From positions 62,001 to 126,000 of the forward strand of contig NZ_MWUE01000007.1 of the NCBI RefSeq assembly GCF_002077695.1: DNA of 64,000 bases, given 5' to 3'. Below, piece by piece: positions 30,270-42,347 of this stretch. The DNA comes from Pantoea latae. Lineage in GTDB: Bacteria > Pseudomonadota > Gammaproteobacteria > Enterobacterales > Enterobacteriaceae. The notes under the pieces were generated by a model. It had not been told where the DNA came from. It made no database searches and saw only the letters and a list, made by a program, of their open reading frames with translations. A program made the position numbers and the translations under genes. The first letter of the stretch is position 1. Each line of letters begins with the position of its first letter.

Positions 30270-31024
30270 GCCACGCTTTCGACTTTAGCGGCAAGCAGGT
30301 CTGGGTGACCGGCGCAGGCCAGGGCATCGGCTACCACACCGCGCTGGCGTTTCACGCGGCGGGCGCGCAGGTGCAGGGCTTCGACCTGCGCTTTCACGAC
30401 CATCCCTACCCTTTCGCCTGCCATACGCTGGACGTCGCCGATCCCGAAGAGGTGAAAAGCCGCTGCGCGCCTCTGCTGGCGCAGCAGCCGCGCCTTGACG
30501 TGCTGGTGAACGGCGCGGGCATTTTGCGCATCGGCGCCACCGACGAGATTTCCGTTGCGGATTTCCAGGCCTGCCTGGCGGTCAACGTCGGCGGCGCCTT
30601 CAACATGTACCAGCAGACGCTGCCGGTGTTCCGCCAGCAGCGCGCGGGCGCCATCGTCACTATCGCCTCGAACTCGGCGCACGCGCCGCGTATCGGCATG
30701 TCCGCGTACGGCGCGTCGAAAGCCGCGCTGCGCAGCCTCGCCCTGACGGTCGGCCTGGAAATGGCGCCCTACGGCGTGCGCTGTAACATCGTCTCGCCCG
30801 GCTCGACCGACACCGAGATGCAGCGCAGCCTGTGGCATACGCCAACCGCCGAGCAGGAGATGATCGACGGCTTCCCGGATCAGTACAAGCTGGGGATCCC
30901 GCTGCGTAAAATCGCCACGCCGCAGGAGATCGCCCATAACGTGCTGTTCCTCGCCTCGGATCTCGCCAGCCATGTGGTGCTGCAGGATATCGTGGTAGAC
31001 GGCGGCGCGACGCTGGGAGCCTGA
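30266..31024 (+). CDS. entA: 2,3-dihydro-2,3-dihydroxybenzoate dehydrogenase EntA
   Basis: A short-chain dehydrogenase of 252 residues (E. coli 248) that oxidises dihydro-dihydroxybenzoate with NAD to 2,3-dihydroxybenzoate. The nucleotide-binding TGAGQGIG near 15-22, NGAG, and the catalytic Y148-x-x-x-K152 (YGASK) are seen. ATG 30266 overlaps the entB stop by 4 bases; earlier in-frame starts lie in entB. Confidence 0.96.
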   Translation: MSHAFDFSGKQVWVTGAGQGIGYHTALAFHAAGAQVQGFDLRFHDHPYPFACHTLDVADPEEVKSRCAPLLAQQPRLDVLVNGAGILRIGATDEISVADFQACLAVNVGGAFNMYQQTLPVFRQQRAGAIVTIASNSAHAPRIGMSAYGASKAALRSLALTVGLEMAPYGVRCNIVSPGSTDTEMQRSLWHTPTAEQEMIDGFPDQYKLGIPLRKIATPQEIAHNVLFLASDLASHVVLQDIVVDGGATLGA

Positions 31025-31027
31025 CCG

Positions 31028-31444
31028 ATGGCGATCTGGAAACGCGCCACCGACCTCGACGCGCTAAACGCCATCGGCGATAACTCGCTGGTGGCGCATA
31101 TCGGCATCCGCTTTACCGCCATCGGCGACGATTATCTGGAGGCGGTGATGCCGGTCGACGCGCGCACCCATCAGCCTTTCGGCCTGCTGCACGGCGGTGC
31201 TTCGGTGGTGCTGGCGGAGTCGATGGGGTCGATCGCCGGCTACCTCTGCACCGAAGAGGGCAAAAGCGTGGTCGGCATTGAGGTCAACGCCAGCCACCAC
31301 CGCTCGGTCTCCAGCGGCGAAGTGCGCGGCATCTGCCGTCCGCTGCATATCGGCTCGCGCAATCAGGTGTGGCAGATTGAGATCCGCAACGCGCGCGGCC
31401 AGCTCTGCTGCTCGTCGCGCCTGACGGTGGCGGTGCTGGGGTAA
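31028..31444 (+). CDS. entH: Proofreading thioesterase EntH (YbdB)
   Basis: A hotdog-fold thioesterase of 138 residues (E. coli 137) that clears wrongly loaded acyl groups from the EntB carrier domain. The motif [20 protein letters not shown] carries the catalytic Glu (E64). It is the last gene of entCEBAH, 3 bases after entA, and is followed by the strong terminator at 31447-31475. Confidence 0.95.
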   Translation: MAIWKRATDLDALNAIGDNSLVAHIGIRFTAIGDDYLEAVMPVDARTHQPFGLLHGGASVVLAESMGSIAGYLCTEEGKSVVGIEVNASHHRSVSSGEVRGICRPLHIGSRNQVWQIEIRNARGQLCCSSRLTVAVLG

Positions 31445-31446
31445 TG

Positions 31447-31475
31447 AAAAAGGGACAGCTTTCGCTGTCCCTTTT
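31447..31475. terminator. Bidirectional terminator between entH and obgE
   Basis: AAAA-AGGGACAGC-tttc-GCTGTCCCT-TTT lies between convergent entH (+) and obgE (-). It closes the siderophore locus at its right edge. Confidence 0.93.
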
Positions 31476-31483
31476 CTCTGGCA

Positions 31484-32668
<1,185 letters not shown>

Positions 32669-32815
32669 TCACACAATCGTCCGCACGCTGTCGCAGCGCG
32701 GCGGACGGGTCCGCCAGGGTCTGTCTGCGCTGACCGGCGGCGGATAAATCAGGACTGATTTACATCAGGCGTACATAAAGTGTACAGCAATACAGAGCGA
32801 CAGGTCGCAGAATGT

Positions 32816-32845
32816 AAAAAGCCCCGCAATGGCTGCGGGGCTTTT
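32816..32845. terminator. Terminator downstream of rpmA
   Basis: AAAAA-GCCCCGCA-atggc-TGCGGGGC-TTTT. It ends the rplU-rpmA transcript on the minus strand, before obgE. Confidence 0.92.
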
Positions 32846-32886
32846 ATTCGTGCGTTCAGACAGTCGCTGTCTGCGTCACGACAACC

Positions 32887-33147
<261 letters not shown>

Positions 33148-33159
33148 TCAGATCTCCTC

Positions 33160-33525
<366 letters not shown>

Positions 33526-33541
33526 TCACAATAGGGCGCGA

Positions 33542-33570
33542 ATTCTACGCAAATCTCCAGCAGAAGACAA
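33542..33570 (-). promoter_or_regulatory. rplU promoter (sigma-70)
   Basis: On the minus strand TTGTCT (33570-33565), a 17-base spacer and TAGAAT (33547-33542) form a near-consensus promoter about 70 bases upstream of the rplU ATG. Right behind its -35 is the palindrome AGTGCA-ctt-TGCACT (33570-33584). Confidence 0.75.
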
Positions 33571-33727
33571 GTGCACTTTGCACTCTCTTGCAGAAAAAAA
33601 ACACAGGCCGATCGCAAACGTTTCTCATCCGGAAAATTCAAGTACAATCAGTAACAGATTACCTGAACTCAGGCTGGTTAAAGCACGTACCATAAGCCGT
33701 TGAAACGAGTCAAAGCTGAACAGACGA

Positions 33728-34699
33728 ATGAACTTAGAACAAATTAATGAATTAACCGCGCAGGATATGGCGGCCGTCAACCAGACCATCCTCGACCAGC
33801 TGAATTCCGAGGTCTCGCTGATCAATCAGCTTGGCTATTACATTATCAGCGGCGGCGGCAAACGCATCCGTCCGATGATCGCCGTGCTCTCTGCGCGCGC
33901 GCTGGGCTATCAGGGCGACCTGCACGTGACGAACGCGGCGCTGATCGAATTTATCCACACCGCCACGCTGCTGCATGACGACGTGGTGGATGAATCCGAT
34001 ATGCGTCGCGGCAAAGCGACGGCGAACGCGGCGTTCGGCAACGCAGCCAGCGTGCTGGTCGGCGATTTTATCTACACCCGCGCGTTCCAGATGATGACCA
34101 GCATGGGCTCGCTGCGCATCCTGGCGCTGATGTCGGAAGCGGTGAACGTGATCGCCGAAGGCGAAGTGCTGCAGCTGATGAACGTTAACGATCCCGACAT
34201 CACCGAAGAGAACTACATGCGGGTGATTTACAGCAAAACCGCGCGTCTGTTCGAGGCGGCGTCGCAGGCTTCCGCCATTCTCGCGGAGGCAACGCCGGCG
34301 CAGGAAAAAGCGATGCAGGATTACGGGCGCTTTCTCGGCACCGCGTTCCAGCTGATTGACGATCTGCTCGACTACAGCGCCGACGGCACCACGCTAGGCA
34401 AAAATACCGGCGACGACCTGAGCGAAGGCAAACCGACGCTGCCGCTGCTGCATGCGATGCACAACGGCACGCCGGAGCAGACGAAAATGATCCGCGAAGC
34501 GATCGAACAGGGCAACGGCCGTCACCTGCTTGAGCCGGTACTTGCCGCGATGCAGCAGTGCGGCTCGCTGGAGTGGACGCGCAAGCGCGCCGAGCAGGAA
34601 GCGGACAAAGCGATCGCCGCCCTCAGCGCCCTGCCGGAATCGCCCTGGCGCAGCGCGCTCGAATCGCTGGCGCATATGTCGGTGCAGCGCGACTTCTGA
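33728..34699 (+). CDS. ispB: Octaprenyl diphosphate synthase IspB
   Basis: A trans-prenyltransferase of 323 residues (E. coli 323) making the C40 side chain of ubiquinone and menaquinone. Both aspartate-rich motifs are seen: DDVVD at 84-88 and DDLLD at 211-215. It is divergent from rplU. A -10-like TACAAT at 33643-33648 lies upstream. Confidence 0.97.
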   Translation: MNLEQINELTAQDMAAVNQTILDQLNSEVSLINQLGYYIISGGGKRIRPMIAVLSARALGYQGDLHVTNAALIEFIHTATLLHDDVVDESDMRRGKATANAAFGNAASVLVGDFIYTRAFQMMTSMGSLRILALMSEAVNVIAEGEVLQLMNVNDPDITEENYMRVIYSKTARLFEAASQASAILAEATPAQEKAMQDYGRFLGTAFQLIDDLLDYSADGTTLGKNTGDDLSEGKPTLPLLHAMHNGTPEQTKMIREAIEQGNGRHLLEPVLAAMQQCGSLEWTRKRAEQEADKAIAALSALPESPWRSALESLAHMSVQRDF

Positions 34700-34827
34700 T
34701 CCCCAGGCGGAGCGCCCTGCGCAGCTCCGCTTTTCCCTGCCCGCTTCACTTTTTCCCGAAATGTCTCTTATCTGTTGCCGCGCTTTTGCGTAGTGGCGCG
34801 CACTTCTCCTGGCTGAGCCAAAAATTA

Positions 34828-34875
34828 CTGGAAGCAGATGGAAACTTTCTGTTATAAATTTCCATAAGTTTCCAG
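34828..34875. promoter_or_regulatory. Nested dyad operator candidate upstream of the sfsB-like gene
   Basis: Four half-sites are arranged symmetrically: CTGGAA (34828), ATGGAAAC (34838), TTTCCAT (34858) and GTTTCCAG (34868). The dyad centre is near 34851, and a -10-like TATAAA (34853-34858) lies at the centre. The layout fits a dimeric repressor covering a promoter, most simply autoregulation by the downstream protein; this is inference. Confidence 0.55.
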
Positions 34876-34944
34876 ATAAGAGAAACCAGCAAGGTTCCCG
34901 GCTGCAAGGGAAACATTTCACCCCAGGAACAAGGAGAATGCGAT

Positions 34945-35247
34945 ATGCAAAAAAGGATTGAAGACTGGCATCCCGCCGATGTGATCGCCGCGCTGCGCAG
35001 ACGCGGCACGACGCTGGCGGCGCTGTCGCGCCAGGCGGGATTAAGCTCCTCGACGCTGGCTAACGCCCTTTCACGTCCGTGGCCGAAAGGCGAGTGGATT
35101 ATCGCCGACGCGATCGACGTCCACCCCGCCGAGATCTGGCCAAGCCGCTACTACGATCCACACACGCATCGGCTGCTGGATCGTAAAAAGCGCATTCGAT
35201 CGCTGGCGAAGCCGGAAACGATCGAGCAGGATCCCGCCAGCGTCTGA
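34945..35247 (+). CDS. sfsB: Ner/Nlp-type DNA-binding regulator SfsB
   Basis: A protein of 100 residues resembling E. coli SfsB/Nlp and phage Mu Ner. The winged or helix-turn-helix region spans [37 protein letters not shown] and AEIWPSRYYDP, nearly matching Nlp. In E. coli it has been linked to maltose gene expression. It lies between ispB and murA, its place in E. coli, with a well-formed dyad upstream and a terminator after it. Confidence 0.9.
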   Translation: MQKRIEDWHPADVIAALRRRGTTLAALSRQAGLSSSTLANALSRPWPKGEWIIADAIDVHPAEIWPSRYYDPHTHRLLDRKKRIRSLAKPETIEQDPASV

Positions 35248-35261
35248 GTCTCTACCAGGCG

Positions 35262-35294
35262 AAAAAAAACCAGCCGCGCAAAAGCGGCTGGTTT
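35262..35294. terminator. Bidirectional terminator between sfsB and murA
   Basis: A8-CCAGCCGC-gcaaaa-GCGGCTGG-TTT between the convergent genes sfsB (+) and murA (-). Confidence 0.9.
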
Positions 35295-35319
35295 CATGTT
35301 AACGGCTTAACGTCGACGC

Positions 35320-36594
<1,275 letters not shown>

Positions 36595-36645
36595 TTAGCT
36601 AAAGACGGATGGGGCTCGCCAGCGGCGAGCGCCCCTGAGGCGGGC

Positions 36646-36903
36646 TTAAAAACCGTTGAGTTTACGGTCGCGCGCCCATTCAGCAGGGGTGTAGGTTTTG
36701 ATAGAGACGGCATGAATGCGGTTGTCGGCGATATATTCCATCAGCGGCGCATAAACAGCCTGCTGTTTTTTCACGCGGCTCAGCTCGCCAAACATTTCAC
36801 CCACGGCGATCACCTGAAAGTGGCTGCCGTCGTTGCTCATTACGTGGACTTCGTCCAGCGGCAGTGCCTTCATCAGCACGGCCTGAATTTCACTGTTTTC
36901 CAT
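36646..36903 (-). CDS. ibaG: BolA-family protein IbaG (YrbA)
   Basis: A protein of 85 residues (E. coli 84) of the BolA/IbaA family, acid-stress-linked and a partner of monothiol glutaredoxin. The conserved [18 protein letters not shown] and the region ending [13 protein letters not shown] are seen. It is upstream of murA on the same strand and likely co-transcribed; the terminator at 36971-37000 separates it from the mla genes. Confidence 0.95.
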   Translation of the reverse strand: MENSEIQAVLMKALPLDEVHVMSNDGSHFQVIAVGEMFGELSRVKKQQAVYAPLMEYIADNRIHAVSIKTYTPAEWARDRKLNGF

Positions 36904-36970
36904 TGCTCATTACTTCATTTGGAATAATAAAGGGTGACATCTTAGAGGAAAGCGCCGGACTCTTAAACAT

Positions 36971-37000
36971 GCAAAAGCCCCTGCGGAAAACAGGGGCTTA
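36971..37000 (-). terminator. Terminator after mlaFEDCB
   Basis: On the minus strand AAGCCCCTG-ttttccg-CAGGGGCTT runs into TTTT, 18 bases after the mlaB stop codon. Confidence 0.85.
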
Positions 37001-37017
37001 ACGGATGCGAAAAACAA

Positions 37018-37323
37018 TCAGGCGCTTTTATCCGCAGAAACAATAATCTGCTGCAGATTGTAGAGGGTGATCAGCGACTGCAATTTCTCGCTGATGCCGC
37101 TAAAGCGCGGCGTAACGCCCTGCGCACGCGCGATTTCCCGCAGGTGCACCAGCAGCGCCAGACCGGCGGAATCGACGCGCGCCAGGCCAGAGACGTCGAT
37201 AATCTCCGCCTTGTCGATTAGCGTCTCGCGCTGCTGCCAGAGCGCCAGCAGCGTATCGCGGTTCAGTTCGCCGTACAGCGACAGCGTGCTGGCGTCACGC
37301 TGCCAGCGTAATGACTCATGCAT
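37018..37323 (-). CDS. mlaB: Phospholipid ABC transporter subunit MlaB (STAS domain)
   Basis: A cytoplasmic STAS-domain protein of 101 residues (E. coli 97) that binds MlaF and supports the MlaFEDB complex. The STAS core IIDVSGLARVDSAGLALLVH is clear. It is the last gene of the mlaFEDCB operon, 2 bases after mlaC. Confidence 0.95.
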   Translation of the reverse strand: MHESLRWQRDASTLSLYGELNRDTLLALWQQRETLIDKAEIIDVSGLARVDSAGLALLVHLREIARAQGVTPRFSGISEKLQSLITLYNLQQIIVSADKSA

Positions 37324-37325
37324 CG

Positions 37326-37958
37326 TTACTGTTTATCCAGCGTAATCGGCTGTGCCGCGTAGGTTTTAAGCTGGGCGGTCAGGCCGTCGATGCCTTTGGT
37401 GCGCAGCAGATCGCTCCACTCGTTCTGTTTGGTGGTGATCATGCTGACGCCTTCCGCCACCATGTCATAGGCCTGCCAGTTGCCGCTCTGGCTGTTCTTG
37501 CGCCACTGGAAATCGAGGCGAACCGGCGGACGGCCGTTGGGATCGACGATGGTGACGCGAATCGCGACGATTTTCGCGTCGCCCAGCGGCTGTTCAGGCT
37601 GGATCTGGTAGGTCTGGCCGTGATAGAGCGCCAGCGCCTGACCGTAAGCCTGCGCCAGGTAGTCGCCAAAGGCGCTGAAATAGGCCTCGCGCTGCGCCGG
37701 CGTCGCTTCACGGTAGTAGCGGCCCAGCACTAAGGCGCCGGCGTACTTGATCTGCACATAGGGCAGCAGCTCCTGGCGCACCACGTCGCGCAGATAGTTA
37801 GGGTTCTGCTTGATTTTCGGCTGCTCGTTTTTCAGGCGCGTAAAGGTTTTCGCCGCCGCTTCGTCCATCAGCTTATAGGGATTAGTTTGATCGGCGGCGT
37901 TCGCCGCAGCCAGCGGCGCGACCGCCAGCATGGCAATCATCAGGAAACGTTTGAACAT
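37326..37958 (-). CDS. mlaC: Periplasmic phospholipid-binding protein MlaC
   Basis: A protein of 210 residues (E. coli 211) with a signal peptide (cleavage near ANA-AD, residue 21) and the Ttg2D/MlaC fold. It shuttles phospholipids between the outer-membrane MlaA complex and MlaFEDB. It starts 13 bases after mlaD. Confidence 0.96.
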   Translation of the reverse strand: MFKRFLMIAMLAVAPLAAANAADQTNPYKLMDEAAAKTFTRLKNEQPKIKQNPNYLRDVVRQELLPYVQIKYAGALVLGRYYREATPAQREAYFSAFGDYLAQAYGQALALYHGQTYQIQPEQPLGDAKIVAIRVTIVDPNGRPPVRLDFQWRKNSQSGNWQAYDMVAEGVSMITTKQNEWSDLLRTKGIDGLTAQLKTYAAQPITLDKQ

Positions 37959-37971
37959 CGTTTTTTACCTC

Positions 37972-38517
37972 TCAGGGTTGGGCCGGGGCCGCAGGCGCGC
38001 TGTCGGCACCCTGCGGATCCTTGTTATTCGTGCCGTCTTTGTTGTCGCCGCCGCTCTTATACAGGAACTGACCGATCAGGTCTTCCAGCACGATAGCCGA
38101 CTTGGTATCGCGGAGCGTGTCGCCGTCTTTCAACATCGCCGAGCCCAGCTCGGGATCGTCAAAGCCTAGATTCAACGCTAAAAATTGCTCGCCGAGTAAG
38201 CCCTGCGTGCGGATCGCCAGCGAACTGGTGTCGGAAATTTTATCGGCGTACTCGTCGCTGATCGCCATCGTTACGCGCGGCAGCAGGGTTTTCGGTTCGA
38301 GAGAGATATCGGTGACGCGGCCAATTACCACGCCGCCGATCTTCACCGGCGAGCTGACTTTCAGGCCGCCAATATTATCGAAGGTGGCATAGAGCTGCCA
38401 GGTCGGCTGCGTGCCGAGCGACTTAAGATCCGCCACGCGCAGGCAGAGAAACAGCATCGCCACCAGCGCCAGCAGCATAAACACGCCAACCCAAATTTCG
38501 CTTTTTTTGCTTTGCAT
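37972..38517 (-). CDS. mlaD: MCE-domain protein MlaD
   Basis: A protein of 181 residues with one N-terminal membrane anchor (about 7-26) and an MCE domain (about 39-118, TFDNIGGLKVSSPVKIGGVV). It forms the hexameric ring of the inner-membrane complex. The C-terminal region is rich in Asp, Asn, Pro and Ala. ATG 38517 (MQSKKSEIWVG) is chosen over an upstream ATG five codons before, by family match. It overlaps or abuts mlaE by a few bases. Confidence 0.96.
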   Translation of the reverse strand: MQSKKSEIWVGVFMLLALVAMLFLCLRVADLKSLGTQPTWQLYATFDNIGGLKVSSPVKIGGVVIGRVTDISLEPKTLLPRVTMAISDEYADKISDTSSLAIRTQGLLGEQFLALNLGFDDPELGSAMLKDGDTLRDTKSAIVLEDLIGQFLYKSGGDNKDGTNNKDPQGADSAPAAPAQP

Positions 38518-38521
38518 TGCA

Positions 38522-39304
38522 TTAGTTCCCAAACATCAGTGCTGTCAGCACAAAATCCAGACCGAGCACCGCCAGCGAGGCGTGCACCACGGTGCGCGTC
38601 GTCGCGCGGCTGATCCCTTCAGAGGTCGGAATCGCGTCGTAACCGTTAAACAGGGCGATCCAGGTGACCGTCACGGCAAAAACGGCGCTTTTAATCAGGC
38701 AGTTGATCACGTCGGTGCGAAAATCGACCGCGTTTTGCATCGCCGACCAGAAGAAGCCGGGATCGATGCCTTTCCAGCTCACGCCGACCAGCGCGCCGCC
38801 CGCGATGCCGACGGCGGTAAAGATCAGCGCCAGCAGCGGCATGCTGATAAAGCCCGCCCAGAAACGCGGCGACACCACGCGGCGTAGCGGATCCACCGCC
38901 ATCATCTCCATGCTGGAGAGCTGTTCGGTCGCCTTCATCAGCCCGATCTCCGCCGTCAGCGCCGATCCGGCGCGCCCGGCAAACAGCAGCGCCGTTACCA
39001 CCGGTCCCAGCTCGCGCAGCAGCGACAGCGCCACCAGCATGCCGAGACTGGTTTCCGCGCTATAGGTGGTCAGCACCAGATAGCCTTGCAGCCCCAGCAC
39101 CATGCCGATAAACAGCCCGGAGACCACGATAATCAACAGCGACAGGACGCCGACGCTGTAGAGTTGCCTGATCAGCAGCGGCGCGTGTTTTCGAAAGGCA
39201 GGTTTGCCTACCAGCGCGTGAAACAGCATTAACCCTGCCCGCCCGAAGGTGGAGCAGGTATTGATTCCGCGACGTCCTGTTGACGCCAGCGCCTTTAACA
39301 ACAT
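38522..39304 (-). CDS. mlaE: Phospholipid ABC transporter permease MlaE
   Basis: A permease of 260 residues (E. coli 260) with several membrane helices and the MlaE family motif [24 protein letters not shown]. It forms the membrane part of MlaFEDB. ATG 39304 gives [13 protein letters not shown]; the open frame further upstream lies in mlaF. It begins 4 bases after the mlaF stop. Confidence 0.96.
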   Translation of the reverse strand: MLLKALASTGRRGINTCSTFGRAGLMLFHALVGKPAFRKHAPLLIRQLYSVGVLSLLIIVVSGLFIGMVLGLQGYLVLTTYSAETSLGMLVALSLLRELGPVVTALLFAGRAGSALTAEIGLMKATEQLSSMEMMAVDPLRRVVSPRFWAGFISMPLLALIFTAVGIAGGALVGVSWKGIDPGFFWSAMQNAVDFRTDVINCLIKSAVFAVTVTWIALFNGYDAIPTSEGISRATTRTVVHASLAVLGLDFVLTALMFGN

Positions 39305-39308
39305 GAGT

Positions 39309-40124
39309 TTACACTCTCCCTGAGCCGGTAAGATCGGCAAGATAGTCTCCGGCGGCAAACCGGAACGGAACAGGGCCGTCCGCAATCCCATCCAAAAACT
39401 GACGCACGCGCGGATCGGGGTTTTCCCGCAGCTGCGGCGTGCTGCCCTGAGCAATGATTTTTTGCCCGGCCACAATATACGCTCTGTCGGCGATGCTGAG
39501 TACTTCCGGCACATCGTGCGACACCACGATGCAGGTGAGGCCCAGCGAATGGTTCAGCTCATCGATCAGCTTCACCAGCACACCCATAGTGATGGGATCC
39601 TGGCCGACGAAAGGCTCATCGAACATGATCAGCTCCGGCTCGAGCGCGATGGCGCGCGCCAGCGCCGCGCGCCGCGCCATACCGCCGGAGAGCTCCGCCG
39701 GCTTCAGCTGCGCCGCGCCGCGTAAGCCGACCGCCTCCAGCTTCATCATCACCGTGCTGTGCAGCAGCGCCGCAGGCAGCCGGGTGTGCTCCCGCAGCGG
39801 CCAGGCGACGTTTTCATAAACAGTCAGATCGGTAAAAAGCGCGCCCGACTGAAACAGCATGCTCATTTTTTTGCGCGTCTCGTAGAGTTTCGCGCGCGAC
39901 AGTCGGGGGATGTTTTCGCCGCGAAACCAGATCTCGCCGCGATCGGGTTGCAGCTGGCCGCCGATCAGACGCAGCAGCGTGGTTTTACCAATGCCCGACG
40001 GTCCCATAATGGCCGTGACTTTTCCCTTCGGCACCGTCAGCGAAATATCGTCGAAAATCGCACGATCGCCGCGTGAAAAACTGACGCCACGAACCTCAAC
40101 CAGGTTCGTTTCCTGTTGGTCCAT
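39309..40124 (-). CDS. mlaF: Phospholipid ABC transporter ATP-binding protein MlaF
   Basis: An ABC ATPase of 271 residues (E. coli 269) with Walker [10 protein letters not shown], signature LSGGMARR, Walker [14 protein letters not shown] and switch His in VVSHDVPE. It powers MlaFEDB. ATG 40124 ([13 protein letters not shown]) is the family start. It is the first gene of mlaFEDCB and divergent from yrbG. Confidence 0.96.
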   Translation of the reverse strand: MDQQETNLVEVRGVSFSRGDRAIFDDISLTVPKGKVTAIMGPSGIGKTTLLRLIGGQLQPDRGEIWFRGENIPRLSRAKLYETRKKMSMLFQSGALFTDLTVYENVAWPLREHTRLPAALLHSTVMMKLEAVGLRGAAQLKPAELSGGMARRAALARAIALEPELIMFDEPFVGQDPITMGVLVKLIDELNHSLGLTCIVVSHDVPEVLSIADRAYIVAGQKIIAQGSTPQLRENPDPRVRQFLDGIADGPVPFRFAAGDYLADLTGSGRV

Positions 40125-40349
40125 TATTACCTCTTCTGTGGATCGGGCGTTATAAAGCCTACGATGGTAGCCTGTAACGCGCCAGTGCACGATAGCTTTA
40201 CAGAAACTTACCGCCTTGATTTGGCTAAAGCGGGCATAAAATTTACTTTTGCCGCTCAGACGGTCAAAATCAGCGCCTGTTTGTGATGACAGAACCTGAA
40301 ACCTGCCGTACAAGACGTGGCGGCAACGCATTTCATCCAAGGATTTTTC

Positions 40350-41330
40350 ATGTTCGTAGCCTCTGCCCTGCTGATCGTTGGTTTGATTTTACTGGCTTAC
40401 GGCGCCGATCGCCTGGTGTTTAGCGCCGCGATACTGTGCCGATCCTTCGGGATCCCGCCGCTGATTATCGGCATGACGGTGGTAAGCATCGGCACCTCGC
40501 TGCCGGAGATGATCCTCTCGTTTTCAGCGGCGCAGCATGGCCAGATGGATCTGGCGGTCGGCACGGCGCTCGGCTCCAACATCACCAATATTCTCTTGAT
40601 CCTCGGCGGCGCGGCGCTGCTGCATCCCCTGAACATACACTCCAATCTGGTGCGGCGCGAACTGCCGCTGATGCTGCTGGTCTCACTTCTCAGCGGCCTG
40701 ATGCTGTTCGATAACTACCTGAGCCGTCTCGACGGTGTCGGCCTGATCGCCATCGCCATCCTCTATTTGCTGGTGGCGATCCGCTTCGCGCGCCGCGCCG
40801 AGCGCGACAATAGCGACACCCTGACGCGCGAACAGCTTGCAGAGCTGCCGCGCGAAGAGAGCGGCAACACGGTGGCGTTTCTCTGGCTGGCGGTCGCGCT
40901 GATTATTTTGCCGATGGCGACGCGTATGGTGATCGACAACGCCACCGCCTTCGCCGACTATTTCGGCGTCAGCGAGCTGGTGATGGGTGCCACGCTGATC
41001 GCGGTCGGCACCAGCCTGCCGGAGCTGGCGACGGTGATCGCCGGTGCGCTGAAAGGCGAAGACGATATCGCCATCGGCAATCTGATTGGTGCCAATATTT
41101 ATAATATCGCTATCGTGCTGGGCCTGCCGGCGCTGATGAATCCCGGCAGCGTAGACGAACACGCCTTCGCGCGCGATTACTGGGTGATGCTCGGCGTCAG
41201 CGCCCTGTTCGCCCTGCTCTGCCTGCAGCGCAGCCGCCGTATCGGCCGCCGTGCAGGAACGCTTTTACTCTGTGGTTTCATCGTCTGGGGCGCCCTGTTG
41301 TGGATCCAGCCCGCTTTCATCGACGGATAA
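40350..41330 (+). CDS. yrbG: Inner-membrane CaCA-type exchanger YrbG
   Basis: A membrane protein of 326 residues (E. coli 325) of the calcium/cation antiporter family, with two internal repeats each holding GTSLPE (VVSIGTSLPEMI and IAVGTSLPELATV). The substrate is not settled; E. coli lacks a clear phenotype for it. It heads the run yrbG-kdsD-kdsC-lptC-lptA-lptB and ends 17 bases before kdsD. Confidence 0.93.
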   Translation: MFVASALLIVGLILLAYGADRLVFSAAILCRSFGIPPLIIGMTVVSIGTSLPEMILSFSAAQHGQMDLAVGTALGSNITNILLILGGAALLHPLNIHSNLVRRELPLMLLVSLLSGLMLFDNYLSRLDGVGLIAIAILYLLVAIRFARRAERDNSDTLTREQLAELPREESGNTVAFLWLAVALIILPMATRMVIDNATAFADYFGVSELVMGATLIAVGTSLPELATVIAGALKGEDDIAIGNLIGANIYNIAIVLGLPALMNPGSVDEHAFARDYWVMLGVSALFALLCLQRSRRIGRRAGTLLLCGFIVWGALLWIQPAFIDG

Positions 41331-41347
41331 CAAAGGACCGATTTGCC

Positions 41348-42334
41348 ATGTCAACTCAGCTTTCAATCGCGAATTTCGACTTTCAAGCGGCGGGAAAAGC
41401 GGTACTGCGCATTGAGCGTGAAGGTCTCGAACAGCTGGACCAGTATATTAACGACGACTTCACCCGCGCCTGCGAGATGATCTATCGCTGTCAGGGCAAA
41501 GTGGTGGTGATGGGGATGGGCAAATCGGGCCATATCGGCAAGAAGATGGCCGCCACCTTTGCCAGCACCGGCACGCCGGCATTTTTTGTGCATCCCGGCG
41601 AAGCCAGCCACGGCGATCTCGGCATGGTCGGCGGCAACGACGTGGTGCTCGCCATCTCTAACAGCGGCGAATCCAACGAGATTCTGGCGCTGATCCCGGT
41701 GCTAAAGCGGCAGCATGTGCCGCTTATCTGTCTGACCAGCCGTCCCGACAGCGCCATGGGCCGCGTCGCCGACGTGCACCTGTGCGTGAAGGTGCCGCAG
41801 GAAGCCTGCCCGCTCGGGCTGGCACCGACCAGCAGCACCACCGCGACGCTGGTGATGGGTGATGCGCTGGCGGTGGCGCTGCTTGAGGCGCGCGGCTTTA
41901 CCGCCGAGGATTTCGCGCTGTCGCATCCGGGCGGCGCGCTGGGACGCAAGCTGCTGCTGCACGTCAGCGACATTATGCACAGCGGCGACGAGATGCCGCA
42001 CGTGACGCGCGACGCCTCGCTGCGCGACGCGCTGCTGGAGATCACGCGCAAAAATTTAGGGCTGACGGTGATTGTCGACGATCTGATGAAGATCGAAGGG
42101 ATTTTTACCGACGGCGACCTGCGCCGCATCTTCGATATGGGCATCGATTTCCAGCATGCCACCATTTCGGAAGTGATGACGCGCGGCGGCATTCGGGTGC
42201 GCCCCAATATGCTGGCGGTCGACGCGCTGAACCTGATGCAAAACAAAAACATTACCGCGCTGCTGGTGGCCGATGACGATCGTCTGCTCGGTGTGGTACA
42301 TATGCATGACATGCTGCGCGCCGGCGTAGTCTGA
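41348..42334 (+). CDS. kdsD: D-arabinose 5-phosphate isomerase KdsD
   Basis: An isomerase of 328 residues (E. coli 328) turning ribulose-5-phosphate into arabinose-5-phosphate for Kdo synthesis. It has a SIS domain (about 40-180, VVMGMGKSGHIGKKMAATFA) and two CBS repeats (about 210-328). ATG 41348 is preferred; upstream in-frame codons lie in yrbG. Confidence 0.97.
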   Translation: MSTQLSIANFDFQAAGKAVLRIEREGLEQLDQYINDDFTRACEMIYRCQGKVVVMGMGKSGHIGKKMAATFASTGTPAFFVHPGEASHGDLGMVGGNDVVLAISNSGESNEILALIPVLKRQHVPLICLTSRPDSAMGRVADVHLCVKVPQEACPLGLAPTSSTTATLVMGDALAVALLEARGFTAEDFALSHPGGALGRKLLLHVSDIMHSGDEMPHVTRDASLRDALLEITRKNLGLTVIVDDLMKIEGIFTDGDLRRIFDMGIDFQHATISEVMTRGGIRVRPNMLAVDALNLMQNKNITALLVADDDRLLGVVHMHDMLRAGVV

Positions 42335-42347
42335 ACAGGAAACGAAC

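Noticed and set aside
36960-37005. Hairpin after mlaB as a small RNA
   Set aside because: It is simply a terminator placed 18 bases after the mlaB stop codon; no promoter is seen next to it.
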